Below are positions 55,190 through 64,000 of a DNA stretch of 64,000 bases, piece after piece; the first letter of the stretch is position 1, and each line of letters starts with the position of its first letter. The position numbers were made by a program, and so were the translations under genes. The stretch is from SCTG01 sp964384595 (GTDB taxonomy: Bacteria; Nitrospirota; Nitrospiria; Nitrospirales; NS-4), in the NCBI GenBank assembly GCA_964384595.1, contig CAYLLY010000004.1, forward strand, positions 4,597 to 68,596. The letters are read 5' to 3'. Under the pieces are notes generated by a model. The model saw nothing but the letters and a program-made list of their open reading frames with translations. It ran no database searches and was not told where the DNA came from.

Positions 55190-56083
55190 TCATGACGCGC
55201 TGATCGAAGCCTGGTCCTGCGGGACAGCCTTCGCGTCCCGGATGGCCTGCGCCATACGCGCCACATCTTTCATCTGCGCGACGGCATGGACCCGCACCAC
55301 ATGCGCGCCCTGCAGCACCCCGGCCGCCACCGTCGCAGCCGTTCCCCATTCTCGTTCGTGGACCGGGCGTTCCAGCACGGCGCCCACGAAGGATTTCCGC
55401 GACGGCCCGATGACGATCGGACGCCCCAGCGCCTGAAAGACAGCGAGGCCGTTCAGCAGCGCCAGGCTCTGCTCGCCGGTTTTCCCGAAACCGAGGCCCG
55501 GGTCCACCGCGATCCGCTCACGCGCAATCCCGGCGGCGACCGCAGCGTCGATGCGCGCACGGAGAAAATCCCGGACCTCCTCGACCACCGCGTCATAGGC
55601 CGGATGATCCTGCATCGTCGCCGGGGTCCCCTGCATGTGCATCAGGATCAGGCCGGCGCGGCTCCGCGCCACCACGTCCGCCATCCCGGGATCGTCGCGG
55701 AGCGCGCTGACGTCGTTAATGACGGCCGCGCCCGCGTCGAGGGCCCGTTGGGCCACTTCCGCCTTGGTCGTGTCCACGGAGATGGGAATCCGAATCCGCC
55801 CCGCCAACGCCGACACCACCGGCAGGACACGGGCCAGCTCCTCGTCCAGGGAAACCGGCCGCGCCCCTGGACGCGAGGATTCCCCGCCGATGTCCAGCAG
55901 ATCGGCGCCCTCGGCTTCGATCGCCTCGGCGCGGGCGACCGCCACGTCAACGCACTGATAGTGCCCCCCATCCGAAAACGAGTCCGGGGTGACGTTCAGC
56001 ACACCCATGATGAGGACGCGCTCCTGGATCGGGAAACCGTGCCCTCTCGCCGTCCACTGCATGCGCTTCGCTTGGAAGTTCAT
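55190..56083 (-). CDS. folP: Dihydropteroate synthase
   Basis: 297 residues. LIMGVLNVTPDSFSDGG, DIGGESSRPGA, VINDVSALRDD, DPGLGFGKT and GPSRKSFVG are the diagnostic motifs binding pterin diphosphate and p-aminobenzoate. It catalyses the sulfonamide-sensitive step of folate synthesis. It lies between ftsH and glmM, an order seen in many bacteria. A stem-loop overlaps its ribosome site (see 56090-56111). Confidence 0.96.
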   Translation of the reverse strand: MNFQAKRMQWTARGHGFPIQERVLIMGVLNVTPDSFSDGGHYQCVDVAVARAEAIEAEGADLLDIGGESSRPGARPVSLDEELARVLPVVSALAGRIRIPISVDTTKAEVAQRALDAGAAVINDVSALRDDPGMADVVARSRAGLILMHMQGTPATMQDHPAYDAVVEEVRDFLRARIDAAVAAGIARERIAVDPGLGFGKTGEQSLALLNGLAVFQALGRPIVIGPSRKSFVGAVLERPVHEREWGTAATVAAGVLQGAHVVRVHAVAQMKDVARMAQAIRDAKAVPQDQASISAS

Positions 56084-56089
56084 GGAACA

Positions 56090-56111
56090 TGTCCCTACTG
56101 TTTATGGGACA
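56090..56111 (-). promoter_or_regulatory. Hairpin covering the folP ribosome binding site
   Basis: TGTCCC (minus strand 56111-56106) pairs with GGGACA (56095-56090) around a 10-nt loop. The descending arm contains the AGGGA that would serve folP, whose ATG is at 56083. The 98-bp gap from ftsH (56084-56181) shows no other clear signal. Confidence 0.35.
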
Positions 56112-56181
56112 CCGGAAACAGGCAAAGGTCACAAGGGGCAAGAATTCAGGCGAAACAGGGGCCGGGTGTTCCGGGCATGGC

Positions 56182-58002
56182 TCAGGCGGAAGCCCCTTGG
56201 GGTTCCTGCGGAAGCGCCCCCTGGATGATCTGGTCGATCTCGGAACTCTCCAGGACTTCTTTCTCCAGCAGAGCCTCGGCAAGCGCCTTCAATGCGGCCA
56301 TGTTCTCGCGCAGCATGCGTTTGGCGCGTTCGTAATTTTCGGTGACGAGACGCTTGACCTCGGAATCAATTTTGAGCGCGATTTCCTCGCTGTAATCCCG
56401 CCGCGTGGCGATTTCCCGTCCCAAAAAGATTTCTTCGTCCTTCTTCCCGAACGTGAGGGGGCCCAGCTCTTCGCTCATGCCCCACTCGCAGACCATCTTC
56501 CGGGCGAGGTCGGTCGCCCGCTCGATATCGTTGCCGGCGCCGGTGGTGATCTGCTTGAACACCAGTTCTTCGGCGACCCGCCCGCCCATGAGAATGGCCA
56601 GGCTGTTGTACAGGAACTCCTTCGAGTAACTGTGCCGGTCGTCCACCGGCAATTGCATGGTCACGCCCAGAGCCCGCCCTCGCGGAATGATGGTGACCTT
56701 GTGGACCGGGTCGGTCCCCGGGATGAGCTTGGCCATCAGCGCGTGCCCCGCCTCGTGGTAGGCCGTGGTGCGCTTCTCCTGTTCGGTCAAGACCATGCTC
56801 TTGCGCTCCACCCCCATCAGAACCTTGTCCTTGGCGAACTCAAAGTCCTTCAACTCGACGGTGGTCTTGTTGAGTCTCGCCGCCAGGAGCGCCGCTTCGT
56901 TCACGAGGTTCTCGAGATCGGCCCCCGAGAAACCGGGCGTGCCCCGTGAGATGACGGCGAGATCCACATCCTGGGCAAGCGGAACCTTCTTCGTGTGAAC
57001 CTTCAAAATCTCGGCGCGCCCCCGCACGTCCGGCCGGTTGACGGTAATCTGCCGGTCGAAGCGGCCGGGCCTGAGCAGGGCCGGATCCAGCACATCCGGC
57101 CGGTTGGTCGCCGCGATCAGGATGACCCCTTCCGTCGTATCGAACCCGTCCATCTCCACGAGGAGCTGGTTGAGCGTCTGCTCCCGCTCATCGTGGCCGC
57201 CCCCCAGACCGGCTCCGCGGAGCCGTCCGACGGCGTCGATCTCATCGATGAAAATGATGCACGGCGCGTGCTTCTTGCCTTGTTCGAATAAATCGCGCAC
57301 GCGGGAGGCGCCCACACCGACGAACATCTCCACGAAATCCGATCCGCTGATGCTGAAAAAGGGCACTCCCGCTTCGCCCGCGATCGCTTTAGCCAGGAGT
57401 GTCTTGCCGGTCCCCGGCGGGCCGACGATCAGCACGCCCTTCGGAATGCGTCCCCCCAGTTTCTGGAACTTATGCGGGTCCTTGAGGAACTCGATGATCT
57501 CGACGACCTCTTCCTTGGCCTCATCAATCCCGGCCACGTCGGAGAAGGTGATCTTCTTGCGGTCTTCCGTCAGCATGCGCGCGCGGCTGCGGCCGAAGGA
57601 CAGCGCCTTATTGCCGCCGATCTGCATCTGGCGCATCAAAAAGAACCAGAGCGCCAGGAAGAGCACAAAGGGGCCCACCTGCACGAGGAGCGTGATATAC
57701 CAGGGGCTGTCTTCAGGGGGCTTCGCATTGATCGTGACGTGGTTGTCGCGGAGCAGTTTCACCAGGTCGGGATATTCGATCGTATAGGTCTTGAACGGGC
57801 GCCCGTCCTTGAACAGGCCGTTGAGATGGCTGCCGCGGATGGTCACCTCCCGGACGTCGCCCTGTTCGACCTTGGTCACGAATTCGCTGAACTTGACCTC
57901 TTCATCCGGCGATTGGCCTTGGAACGTGAAGAGGTTGAACAGCAGGATCATGAAGAGGCCGACAACGACCCAGAAAACCAGATTTTTCGCGCGGGAATTC
58001 AT
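56182..58002 (-). CDS. ftsH: Membrane-bound ATP-dependent zinc protease FtsH
   Basis: 606 residues, full length. Transmembrane segments near 9-26 and 106-123, periplasmic domain between; Walker A GPPGTGKT at 194-201, Walker B IIFIDEID, SRH region with AATNRPD and RPGRFDR, and the zinc motif HEAGH at 416-420. It degrades misassembled membrane proteins and regulatory proteins. GGGGAG lies 6 nt before the ATG. The 67-bp gap upstream (58003-58069) carries nothing obvious. Confidence 0.97.
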   Translation of the reverse strand: MNSRAKNLVFWVVVGLFMILLFNLFTFQGQSPDEEVKFSEFVTKVEQGDVREVTIRGSHLNGLFKDGRPFKTYTIEYPDLVKLLRDNHVTINAKPPEDSPWYITLLVQVGPFVLFLALWFFLMRQMQIGGNKALSFGRSRARMLTEDRKKITFSDVAGIDEAKEEVVEIIEFLKDPHKFQKLGGRIPKGVLIVGPPGTGKTLLAKAIAGEAGVPFFSISGSDFVEMFVGVGASRVRDLFEQGKKHAPCIIFIDEIDAVGRLRGAGLGGGHDEREQTLNQLLVEMDGFDTTEGVILIAATNRPDVLDPALLRPGRFDRQITVNRPDVRGRAEILKVHTKKVPLAQDVDLAVISRGTPGFSGADLENLVNEAALLAARLNKTTVELKDFEFAKDKVLMGVERKSMVLTEQEKRTTAYHEAGHALMAKLIPGTDPVHKVTIIPRGRALGVTMQLPVDDRHSYSKEFLYNSLAILMGGRVAEELVFKQITTGAGNDIERATDLARKMVCEWGMSEELGPLTFGKKDEEIFLGREIATRRDYSEEIALKIDSEVKRLVTENYERAKRMLRENMAALKALAEALLEKEVLESSEIDQIIQGALPQEPQGASA

Positions 58003-58069
58003 CCCTGGCTCCCCAAAAAATTCAGTGTAATCCTAGCACACCCCCCCGCAGGGACACAATACGCCCACC

Positions 58070-58618
58070 TCAGACCGGCTCACCCTCTTCATTGACCTTG
58101 TCCAGAACCGCCAGATACGGAAGATTCCGGTATTTTTGCCGGTAATCGAGCCCATACCCGACGACGAATTTGTTGGGAATGTTGAAGCCCACATAGTCCA
58201 CCACCACCTCGACCTGGCGGCGGTCGGGTTTGCTCAACAACGTACAGACCTTGATCGATTTCGGTTTCCTGGCATTAAGCGTTTTCCTGAGGTGTTGGAT
58301 GGTGGACCCGGAATCCACGATGTCCTCCACCAACAGCACGTCCCGGCCTGCGATGTCCTCGGTCAGCGCGGTCAAGACTTTGATCTTTCCGGAAGACTTG
58401 GCTTTCCCGGCATAACTGGAGACCACCAGAAAATCCACCTTGAGCGGCAGCCGGATGGCCCGCGCCAAGTCCGCATAGAAGGCGTAGGCGCCCTTCAGAA
58501 TCCCGATCATGATCAAATCCTTCTGCGCGTAATCGGCGGTGATCTGGCGCCCCAGCTCGCGAATGCGCGCCCGCATTTCTTCCTGGGTCACAAGGGGCTT
58601 GCCGAAAAGGCCTTCCAC
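58070..58618 (-). CDS. hpt: Hypoxanthine phosphoribosyltransferase
   Basis: About 182 residues. The PRPP-binding loop VLLVEDIVDSGST and the VGFNIPNKFVVGYGLDY C-terminal part are diagnostic. It salvages hypoxanthine and guanine. GTG 58618 is chosen: GGAGGAG ends 10 nt upstream and the stop of tilS is 1 nt before, whereas TTG 58642 lies inside tilS without a site. tilS-hpt-ftsH is a conserved gene order in many bacteria. Confidence 0.94.
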   Translation of the reverse strand: MEGLFGKPLVTQEEMRARIRELGRQITADYAQKDLIMIGILKGAYAFYADLARAIRLPLKVDFLVVSSYAGKAKSSGKIKVLTALTEDIAGRDVLLVEDIVDSGSTIQHLRKTLNARKPKSIKVCTLLSKPDRRQVEVVVDYVGFNIPNKFVVGYGLDYRQKYRNLPYLAVLDKVNEEGEPV

Positions 58619-58619
58619 G

Positions 58620-60235
58620 CTAGTCGCTCTCCTCCGTTCCAACGGGAGCGGCGAGCGAGAGCGTCACCGGACGGATGGTCGTCGGCCCCGCCGCGAACCG
58701 TTCGTCTCCGCGGTAGCCGGCCACCCACACGATCCCGGCCGGGGCGACCACCAGGGGAATCCGGGCCCGCATTTTCCGGTCAACCTTCCCATCCACAAAA
58801 AAATCCTGAAGCTTCTTCCGCCGCCCGCCCATGCCGACCGGGCAAAACCAGTCTCCCCGCCTCCAGTTTCTGACAGACAGCGCCCCCTGGAATCGATCAC
58901 CGTCCACAACGAGCGCCGCCCGGCCGTCGGAGGCACCGTGCACCCCTTCGACCGCCAGCAGCCGCCCGCCCCGGTCGCCGATCCCGACTTCTCCGGGAAC
59001 CGGCAACGGCATACCGGCTGTCAGCTCCGCCAGGGAGAAGTCCTCCCCGTGACACCCGCCGTGCTCCATCACGATGAGAGCACGGTTGCGTTCCACCCGG
59101 AGACCACCGGGAAGATTCAGTCCTGCCCCATGAGTCCCCTTCAGGACACGCTCAAGGATATCGCTCACATGACGGANNNNNNNNNNNNNNNNNNNNNNNN
59201 NNNNNNNNNNNNNNNNNNNNNNNNNNNNNNNNNNNNNNNNNNNNNNNNNNNNNNNNNNNNNNNNNNNNNNNNNNNNCCTGCCCCATGAGTCCCCTTCAGG
59301 ACACGCTCAAGGATATCGCTCACATGACGGAAGGTCAGTCCCGCCGGCCCGCCCCGTGCCTCCGCCAGCGCCCGCCTGACCAGGCGACGTTGCACACCCA
59401 ACGGTTCGGCGGCCAGCCGGTCGCCGTCCAGCACAACACGTCCGGAGGAGGCGTCCTTTGCGACGGCCCGCCACCGTTCGCGCTCGATCTCGTTCAACAC
59501 CGCGGCGTCAGTCGCGAGGATGTCGGCTCCGCGAGCCAACACCTCAACGATGCTCGGATTCAATGACCGCAAGGCCGGCAGCACCTCCTGGCGAATCCGA
59601 TTCCGCCGGTATTGCGGCGTTCCATTGGAGGAATCGGAACGGTACGGCATCCCACGGAATGCAAGATAATCCAGGACCTGCCGTCGCGTCACGCCGAGCA
59701 GCGGTCTGATAATACCCCCTTCACGCTTCACGGGAATCCCGGCCAGGCCGCCCGTTCCAGCCCCCCGCAGCAGCCACAGCAGCACGGTTTCCGCCTGGTC
59801 ATCGGCGGTGTGGCCGGTCGCCACGGCCGTCATCCCCTGTTCCCGCAGCACTCGCGCGAAAAACGCATAGCGCGCGTCCCGCGCCCGGCTCTGGAGCGTC
59901 CTGCCGGACTTCGGCACGAGTCGCACCCGTTCGCAACTCACCGGCACGCTCAGCCGCGTTCCCAGTTCCCGCACAAAGGCTTCATCCCCCTCCGACTCTT
60001 CTCCACGCAACCCGTAATTGACATGGGCCATGCGGAGTTCGATCCCGGGCAACAGGGCCCGTTCACGCATCTCATGCAGGAGCGTGAGGAGACAGACGGA
60101 ATCCGCGCCCCCTGAAACGGCGACCAGCACACGGTCGCCGGAGCGAATCAGCCGCGTGCGCCGGACGGTCGCCGCAACCCGGCGGAGGACGGCATGGAGC
60201 GACGAGTCACGCAGCGTATCCATACGATCACTCAC
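58620..60235 (-). CDS. tilS: tRNA(Ile)-lysidine synthetase, interrupted by an assembly gap
   Basis: Adds lysine to C34 of tRNA(Ile2), so that AUA is read. The N-terminal PP-loop reads VLVAVSGGADSVCLLTLL, followed by HVNYGLRGEES and TGHTADDQAETVLLWLLRGA; the C-terminal part has WRRGDWFCPVGMGG and RKKLQDFFVDGKV. As printed, 100 N sit in the middle and the frame is broken. Both flanks carry the same 55 bp, so deleting 59177-59331 gives 1461 nt, 486 residues plus stop, all in one frame. The gene is therefore intact in the organism. It overlaps ribF by 4 nt. Confidence 0.92.
59122..59331. repeat. 55-bp identical sequence on both sides of a 100-N scaffold gap
   Basis: Bases 59122-59176 and 59277-59331 are identical, beginning CCTGCCCCATGAG and ending CATGACGGA, and the N run 59177-59276 is exactly 100 long. 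This is the signature of two contigs that overlap by a k-mer length of 55 and were joined by a default gap, not of a biological repeat. Confidence 0.9.
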
Positions 60236-61188
60236 GATAACATGGAACGGGCCGTCGCGCCGGAGAGTCTTCGCACGATCTCCCGCGCCCGATCGACGTC
60301 GGCCGCAATTTGCCGCGCCAGCGCCTCGGCCGACTCGAACGCTTGATCCCCGCGCAGGCGCTCATGAAACGCAATCCCCACCTCACGGCCATAGAGACCA
60401 GGATCGCCTTCCAGCAGGTAGGTTTCAATGATGCGCTCGCCCGTCCCGAATGTCGGGCGCGTGCCGATGTACGTCACGGCGCCCCACGTCTGCAGGCCCA
60501 TCCGGAGATGAGTCGCATACACGCCATCCGGTGGAAGCACGCGTCCCCCAGGCGGGAGCACATTCGCCGTCGGGAAGCCCAGTTCTCCCCCGCGGCGGCT
60601 CCCCCGCACGACGGTCCCCTTGAGTTGATAGGACCGCCCCAGCAGCAGCGCCGCCTCATCCATCGCCCCTGCCTGGACCAGGTCTCTGATCCGCGTCGAG
60701 CTCACCGGCGCGCCCTCCATCACCACCGGCGAGATGGCGTGGACCGCAAAGCCCAGCCGCGGCCCCGCTTCCTTGAGCATCTGGATGGTGCCGCTCCGCT
60801 CCTTGCCGAATCGAAAATTCTGACCCACGTAGAGTTCACGCGTGCCCAGCCCGTCCCGCAAAACCTGGACCATGAACTCTTCCGGTGTCTGCGACGCGAA
60901 TGCCTGCGTGAACGGGAGGCGAACTACCACATCCACGCCGGCTTCCTCGAGCAGCGCCAGCTTTTCATCGGGATCGCTGAGAAACTTCAGTTCCACGTCG
61001 GGAGCGAGCACACGCAGCGGGTGCGGCTCGAACGTCAGCACGATGGCGGTGCCGCATTGCGCGCGCACGCGCTCGCAGGCCAGTTGCAGCACGGCCCGGT
61101 GTCCTGCATGCACCCCGTCGAAGTTGCCGATAGTCACGACGGGAAAGGGCAGCCCTGCGCAGTCCTGGAGACGGTGCAGCACCCTCAT
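60232..61188 (-). CDS. ribF: Bifunctional riboflavin kinase/FAD synthetase
   Basis: 318 residues. The N-terminal adenylyltransferase has VTIGNFDGVHAGHRAV and later VSSTRIRDLV; the C-terminal kinase domain starts near residue 185 with GTVVRGSRRGGELGFPTANV. It turns riboflavin into FMN and then FAD. ATGA overlaps join it to tilS downstream and hemB upstream. Confidence 0.95.
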   Translation of the reverse strand: MRVLHRLQDCAGLPFPVVTIGNFDGVHAGHRAVLQLACERVRAQCGTAIVLTFEPHPLRVLAPDVELKFLSDPDEKLALLEEAGVDVVVRLPFTQAFASQTPEEFMVQVLRDGLGTRELYVGQNFRFGKERSGTIQMLKEAGPRLGFAVHAISPVVMEGAPVSSTRIRDLVQAGAMDEAALLLGRSYQLKGTVVRGSRRGGELGFPTANVLPPGGRVLPPDGVYATHLRMGLQTWGAVTYIGTRPTFGTGERIIETYLLEGDPGLYGREVGIAFHERLRGDQAFESAEALARQIAADVDRAREIVRRLSGATARSMLS

Positions 61189-62159
61189 TCGTGCAAGGCC
61201 CGTGCGGCCTCCTTCGCGTAATAGGTGAGGATCAGATCGGCGCCCGCGCGGCGGATGGACACCAGGGTCTCCAGCATGGCCCGCCGTTCATCCAGCCACC
61301 CCTGCTGAGCCGCCGCCTTGATCATGCTGTATTCCCCGCTCACCTGGTAGGCGGCGATCGGCCGGTCGAAGGCCCGCCGGGCCGCGTGGATCACGTCGAG
61401 GTACGGCAGCGCCGGCTTGACCATGACGATATCGGCGCCCTCTTGGATATCGAGCGCGATCTCGCGAAGCGCTTCCCGAATGTTGGCGGCATCCATCTGG
61501 TAGGATTGGCGGTCGCCGAATTGCGGGCTCGACGCCGCGGCTTCCCGGAACGGCGCGTAGAAGCAGGACGCAAACTTGGCCGCATAGGCCAGAATGGGCG
61601 TCTGGGTGAACCCTTCGCCGTCCAGCGCCCGACGGATGGCGGCGACCCGCCCATCCATCATATCCGACGGCGCGACCATGTCGGCGCCCGCGCGGGCGTG
61701 GCTGAGCGCCATCTTCTGCAGGCATTCCAGGGTCTCATCGTTCAGGATGCGCCCGTCCTGCACGATTCCGCAATGGCCGTGCGTCGTGTACTCATCGACG
61801 CAGACATCGGTGACGACGACTACGCCGGGGATCCGATCCTTCACCGCGCGGATCGCCTGCGGCACGACCCCGTCGGGCGCCCACGCCCCGCTCCCGGTCT
61901 CATCCTTCCCGGCGGGGACTCCGAACAGCAGGACGGCCGGCACGCCCAGAGCATGCACTTCCCCGGCGTCCTTGATCAGATGGTCCACCGACAGCCGCCA
62001 CTGCCCCGGCATCGACCCGATCGGCTGGCGCACATCGCGTCCTTCCACCACAAAGAACGGCGCGATCAGGTTGTCCGGCGACAGCCGGGTCTCGCGGACC
62101 ATTCGGCGGAATCCCTCGGTTGCCCGAAGGCGACGCAGGCGGTCTTGCGGAAACGGCAT
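61185..62159 (-). CDS. hemB: Porphobilinogen synthase (delta-aminolaevulinate dehydratase)
   Basis: 324 residues. The Schiff-base Lys is in ADIVMVKPALPYLD; a second Lys lies near residue 200 in AYAAKFASCF; AYQVSGEYSMI is the substrate loop. The metal region reads DVCVDEYTTHGHCG: the zinc-type Cys triad (Cys-x-Cys...Cys) has its second Cys replaced by Asp, so the enzyme is a mixed type that may use Mg. It condenses two 5-aminolaevulinate molecules in haem, sirohaem and B12 synthesis. AGGG lies 8 nt before the ATG. Confidence 0.96.
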   Translation of the reverse strand: MPFPQDRLRRLRATEGFRRMVRETRLSPDNLIAPFFVVEGRDVRQPIGSMPGQWRLSVDHLIKDAGEVHALGVPAVLLFGVPAGKDETGSGAWAPDGVVPQAIRAVKDRIPGVVVVTDVCVDEYTTHGHCGIVQDGRILNDETLECLQKMALSHARAGADMVAPSDMMDGRVAAIRRALDGEGFTQTPILAYAAKFASCFYAPFREAAASSPQFGDRQSYQMDAANIREALREIALDIQEGADIVMVKPALPYLDVIHAARRAFDRPIAAYQVSGEYSMIKAAAQQGWLDERRAMLETLVSIRRAGADLILTYYAKEAARALHE

Positions 62160-62169
62160 CGCGCTGTCC

Positions 62170-62562
62170 CTATTTCCGGGGCAGATTGGTCAGGAAGACC
62201 ACCAGGTCCCGGACCGAGATCATGCCGACCAGCTTCCCGCTGCGAGACACGCCCAAATGGCGCACATGGGACTTGGCCATCAGGTCGTTGGCGTCCAGGA
62301 GCGTTTTGTTCTCGTCGATCATCAACACCGGCGCCGACATCACCTGCTCGACGCTGGTTTTGCTCGGGTCGAGTCCGCCGGCCACGCACCGACGGACGAC
62401 ATCCGTATCGGTGAAGATCCCGATGATCTCGCTCCCCTTCGTGACGAACAGGCTGCCGATGTTGTGATCCCTGAGCTGTTCCGCCGCCGCCTTGATTGTC
62501 GTGTCCCGATCCACAGTACGCACTTTTTCCACCGGGATCATCACCGATTTAACCGGCACCAT
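62170..62562 (-). CDS. CBS-domain-pair protein
   Basis: 130 residues made of two CBS motifs, about residues 8-62 and 72-128 (TIKAAAEQLRDHNIGSLFVT and NDLMAKSHVRHLGVSR). Such stand-alone CBS pairs bind adenine nucleotides and regulate partners. GGGAGGGAG lies 4 nt upstream of the ATG. It sits between hemD and hemB in one transcript, so it may tie tetrapyrrole or redox metabolism to energy state; that is inference. Confidence 0.88.
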   Translation of the reverse strand: MVPVKSVMIPVEKVRTVDRDTTIKAAAEQLRDHNIGSLFVTKGSEIIGIFTDTDVVRRCVAGGLDPSKTSVEQVMSAPVLMIDENKTLLDANDLMAKSHVRHLGVSRSGKLVGMISVRDLVVFLTNLPRK

Positions 62563-62601
62563 GCTGCTCCCTCCCCTTGTCTTGTTCGGTTGACATGCGC
62601 C

Positions 62602-64000
62602 TTAGGCGTCGCACGATGAATGCGCGCAACGCCCGACGATGGCCTCCGCCAGCGCCGGGATCGTATTCTCCTTCGCCCGGATGGCGACCTTCAGCCCGCA
62701 GGATTCCGCCGTCTCCGCCGTGATGGGCCCGATGCAGGCCACCACCGCGTTCGCCGTCAAGGCGAGCGCCTCCTCCTGATCGGCGAACAGCTCGACGTAG
62801 TTCCGCACGGAGGAGGAGCTCGTGAACGTGACCACGCCGACTTCCCCCCGGCGAAGCCGTTCCTTGATCGCCGCCGCGTCCGCGTCCGGGCGGATGGTGC
62901 GATAGGCCACCGCCACCGTCACATTCGCCCCTCTGGCCTTGAGCTCGTCCGGCAGGAGATCGCGGGCGACTTCGGCCCGCGGGATCAGCATGCGGACGCC
63001 CTGGAGCCGCTCCTTCTTGAACGCCTCGATGAGGCCTTCCGCTTGGTACTCGGCCGGCACCACATCGGCCGTGAACCCCGCGCCGGCCAGGGCTTCGGCC
63101 GTCCGGGGGCCGATTGCGCAGAGACGCGCGCGCCCCAACGCCCGGGCATCGTGCCCCAGGGTCTGCAGGCGTTCGAAAAAGAACCGCACGCCGTTGACGC
63201 TGGTAAAGATCAGCCAGTCGTAGCCGGCGAGATCGGCGATGGCCCGATCGAGCGAGCTCCAATCCGCGGGCGGGACAATCGCAATCGTCGGGAAGGCGAT
63301 CACCTGGGCGCCGTAGGCCGCCAGGAGGACGGCGAACTCGGCCACCTGCTCGCGGGGGCGGGTGATGAGGACCGTTGTGCCGAACAGCGGCCGGGACTCG
63401 AACCAGTTGAGCTTCTCGCGCAGCCGCACGACCTCGCCCACGACAATGACGGTGGGCGGCTCCAGTTTCGCCGCCTCCGCCTTCTGCACGATATCGGCCA
63501 GCGTGCCGACGATGGTCTTCTGCTCGGCCCGCGTCCCCCACCGGATCAACGCCACCGGCGTGTCGGCCGGGCGGCCGGAGGCCGTGAGGTGCGTCACGAT
63601 GGGGAGAAGATTCTTCATGCCCATCAGGAACACGACGGTGCCGGTCGTCAAGGCCAGCCGGTCCCATTCGACCGTCGGTGACGGCTTCAGCGGGTCCTCA
63701 TGGCCGGTGACCAGCGCCACGCTGGAGGCCAGCGTGCGGTGAGTAACCGGAATGCCGGCATACGCGGGGGCAGCGATGGCCGCCGTGACGCCCGGAACGA
63801 CTTCGAAGGGAATCCCGGCCTCGGCGACCGCCTCGGCTTCTTCCCCGCCCCGGCCGAACACAAAGGGATCACCGCCTTTCAACCTGACCACGATCCGGCC
63901 GGCGCGCGCCCGTTCAATCATCAGGCGATTGATCTCCGCCTGGTCGCCGTACTCCCCACGGCCCCGGCGTCCCACATAGATGCGCTCCGCCTGAGGACGC
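62602..64000 (-). CDS. Uroporphyrinogen-III C-methyltransferase/synthase fusion (CobA-HemD), partial
   Basis: The frame stays open to the right edge, so the N-terminus (SAM-binding part of CobA) is missing. Visible CobA motifs are VVRLKGGDPFVFGRGGEE and PGVTAAIAAPAYAGIPVTHR; HemD starts near the RPLFGTTVLITRPREQV segment and ends with TFTSSSSVRNYVELF and ACIGPITAETAESCGL. HemD closes hydroxymethylbilane to uroporphyrinogen III; CobA methylates it to precorrin-2 for sirohaem and B12. The fusion order CobA-HemD is known in several phyla. It heads the hem operon seen here, with the stop 39 bp before the CBS gene. Confidence 0.93.
   Translation of the reverse strand, partial: RPQAERIYVGRRGRGEYGDQAEINRLMIERARAGRIVVRLKGGDPFVFGRGGEEAEAVAEAGIPFEVVPGVTAAIAAPAYAGIPVTHRTLASSVALVTGHEDPLKPSPTVEWDRLALTTGTVVFLMGMKNLLPIVTHLTASGRPADTPVALIRWGTRAEQKTIVGTLADIVQKAEAAKLEPPTVIVVGEVVRLREKLNWFESRPLFGTTVLITRPREQVAEFAVLLAAYGAQVIAFPTIAIVPPADWSSLDRAIADLAGYDWLIFTSVNGVRFFFERLQTLGHDARALGRARLCAIGPRTAEALAGAGFTADVVPAEYQAEGLIEAFKKERLQGVRMLIPRAEVARDLLPDELKARGANVTVAVAYRTIRPDADAAAIKERLRRGEVGVVTFTSSSSVRNYVELFADQEEALALTANAVVACIGPITAETAESCGLKVAIRAKENTIPALAEAIVGRCAHSSCDA

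Noticed and set aside
59177..59276. Real deletion or insertion in tilS
   Set aside because: The N run is exactly 100 with identical 55-bp flanks and closes in frame, which points to scaffolding.

Overview
The window is about 64 kb of GC-rich, gene-dense bacterial chromosome. There are no rRNA or tRNA genes, CRISPR arrays or insertion sequences. Gene content (a 1229-residue B12-dependent MetH, DUF5069 and DUF3386-type proteins, a hem/ribF/tilS/hpt/ftsH/folP/glmM block and a very large exopolysaccharide locus) suggests a Nitrospira-like member of Nitrospirota. That is an inference from gene content; no marker gene settles it.

Layout. (1) 1-7.3 kb: trehalose and C1 metabolism. A GH15 glycosidase (cut by the left edge) diverges from otsA-otsB, which converge on metH. 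OtsA is unusual in carrying a receptor-like membrane module. (2) 7.4-14.1 kb: an accessory stretch of small, mostly uncharacterised genes on alternating strands. It includes two exported proteins with a BamE/SmpA-like motif, a DUF2007 protein, a haem-oxygenase-fold (CADD-like) candidate diiron enzyme, a divergent ClpS, a Lys/His-rich basic protein, an AT-rich intergenic patch with a perfect DnaA box, and DUF3386 and DUF5069 proteins. (3) 14.1-51.1 kb: about 37 kb in which every gene is on the minus strand. This is an exopolysaccharide/O-antigen locus. Transcription appears to start near 51.1 kb with an ExeA-type ATPase, a degenerate HD-GYP protein, a Wza-like export lipoprotein and a Wzc-like tyrosine autokinase. 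It continues through a Wzy-like polymerase/ligase, a Wzx-like flippase, methyltransferases, seven GT4 glycosyltransferases, GT2, GT87 and GT-C enzymes, AsnB, a PHP-like protein, WbqC, PIG-L deacetylase, DegT aminotransferase, a WecA-type initiating transferase, a HAD phosphatase, a PanE-molybdopterin-domain fusion and a GDP-fucose-synthase-like SDR. Many junctions are 4-nt ATGA or GTGA overlaps, which implies one or a few very long, translationally coupled transcripts. (4) 51.2-64 kb: minus-strand housekeeping genes, in transcription order cobA-hemD fusion (cut by the right edge), CBS protein, hemB, ribF, tilS, hpt, ftsH, folP, glmM, comEC.

Functionally, block 3 would build sugar nucleotides (DegT, PIG-L, SDRs), load the first sugar onto undecaprenyl phosphate (WecA-type), extend and methylate it (GTs, methyltransferases), flip it (Wzx), polymerise it (Wzy) and export it (Wzc-Wza), with possible second-messenger input through the HD-GYP protein.

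Two technical points matter. The 100-N run at 59177-59276 lies inside tilS and is flanked by an identical 55-bp sequence on both sides, so it is almost certainly an assembly join rather than missing DNA; removing 155 bases restores one reading frame. Several translation starts given here are moved downstream from the longest open frame on the basis of ribosome binding sites, catalytic N-termini or 4-nt overlaps.
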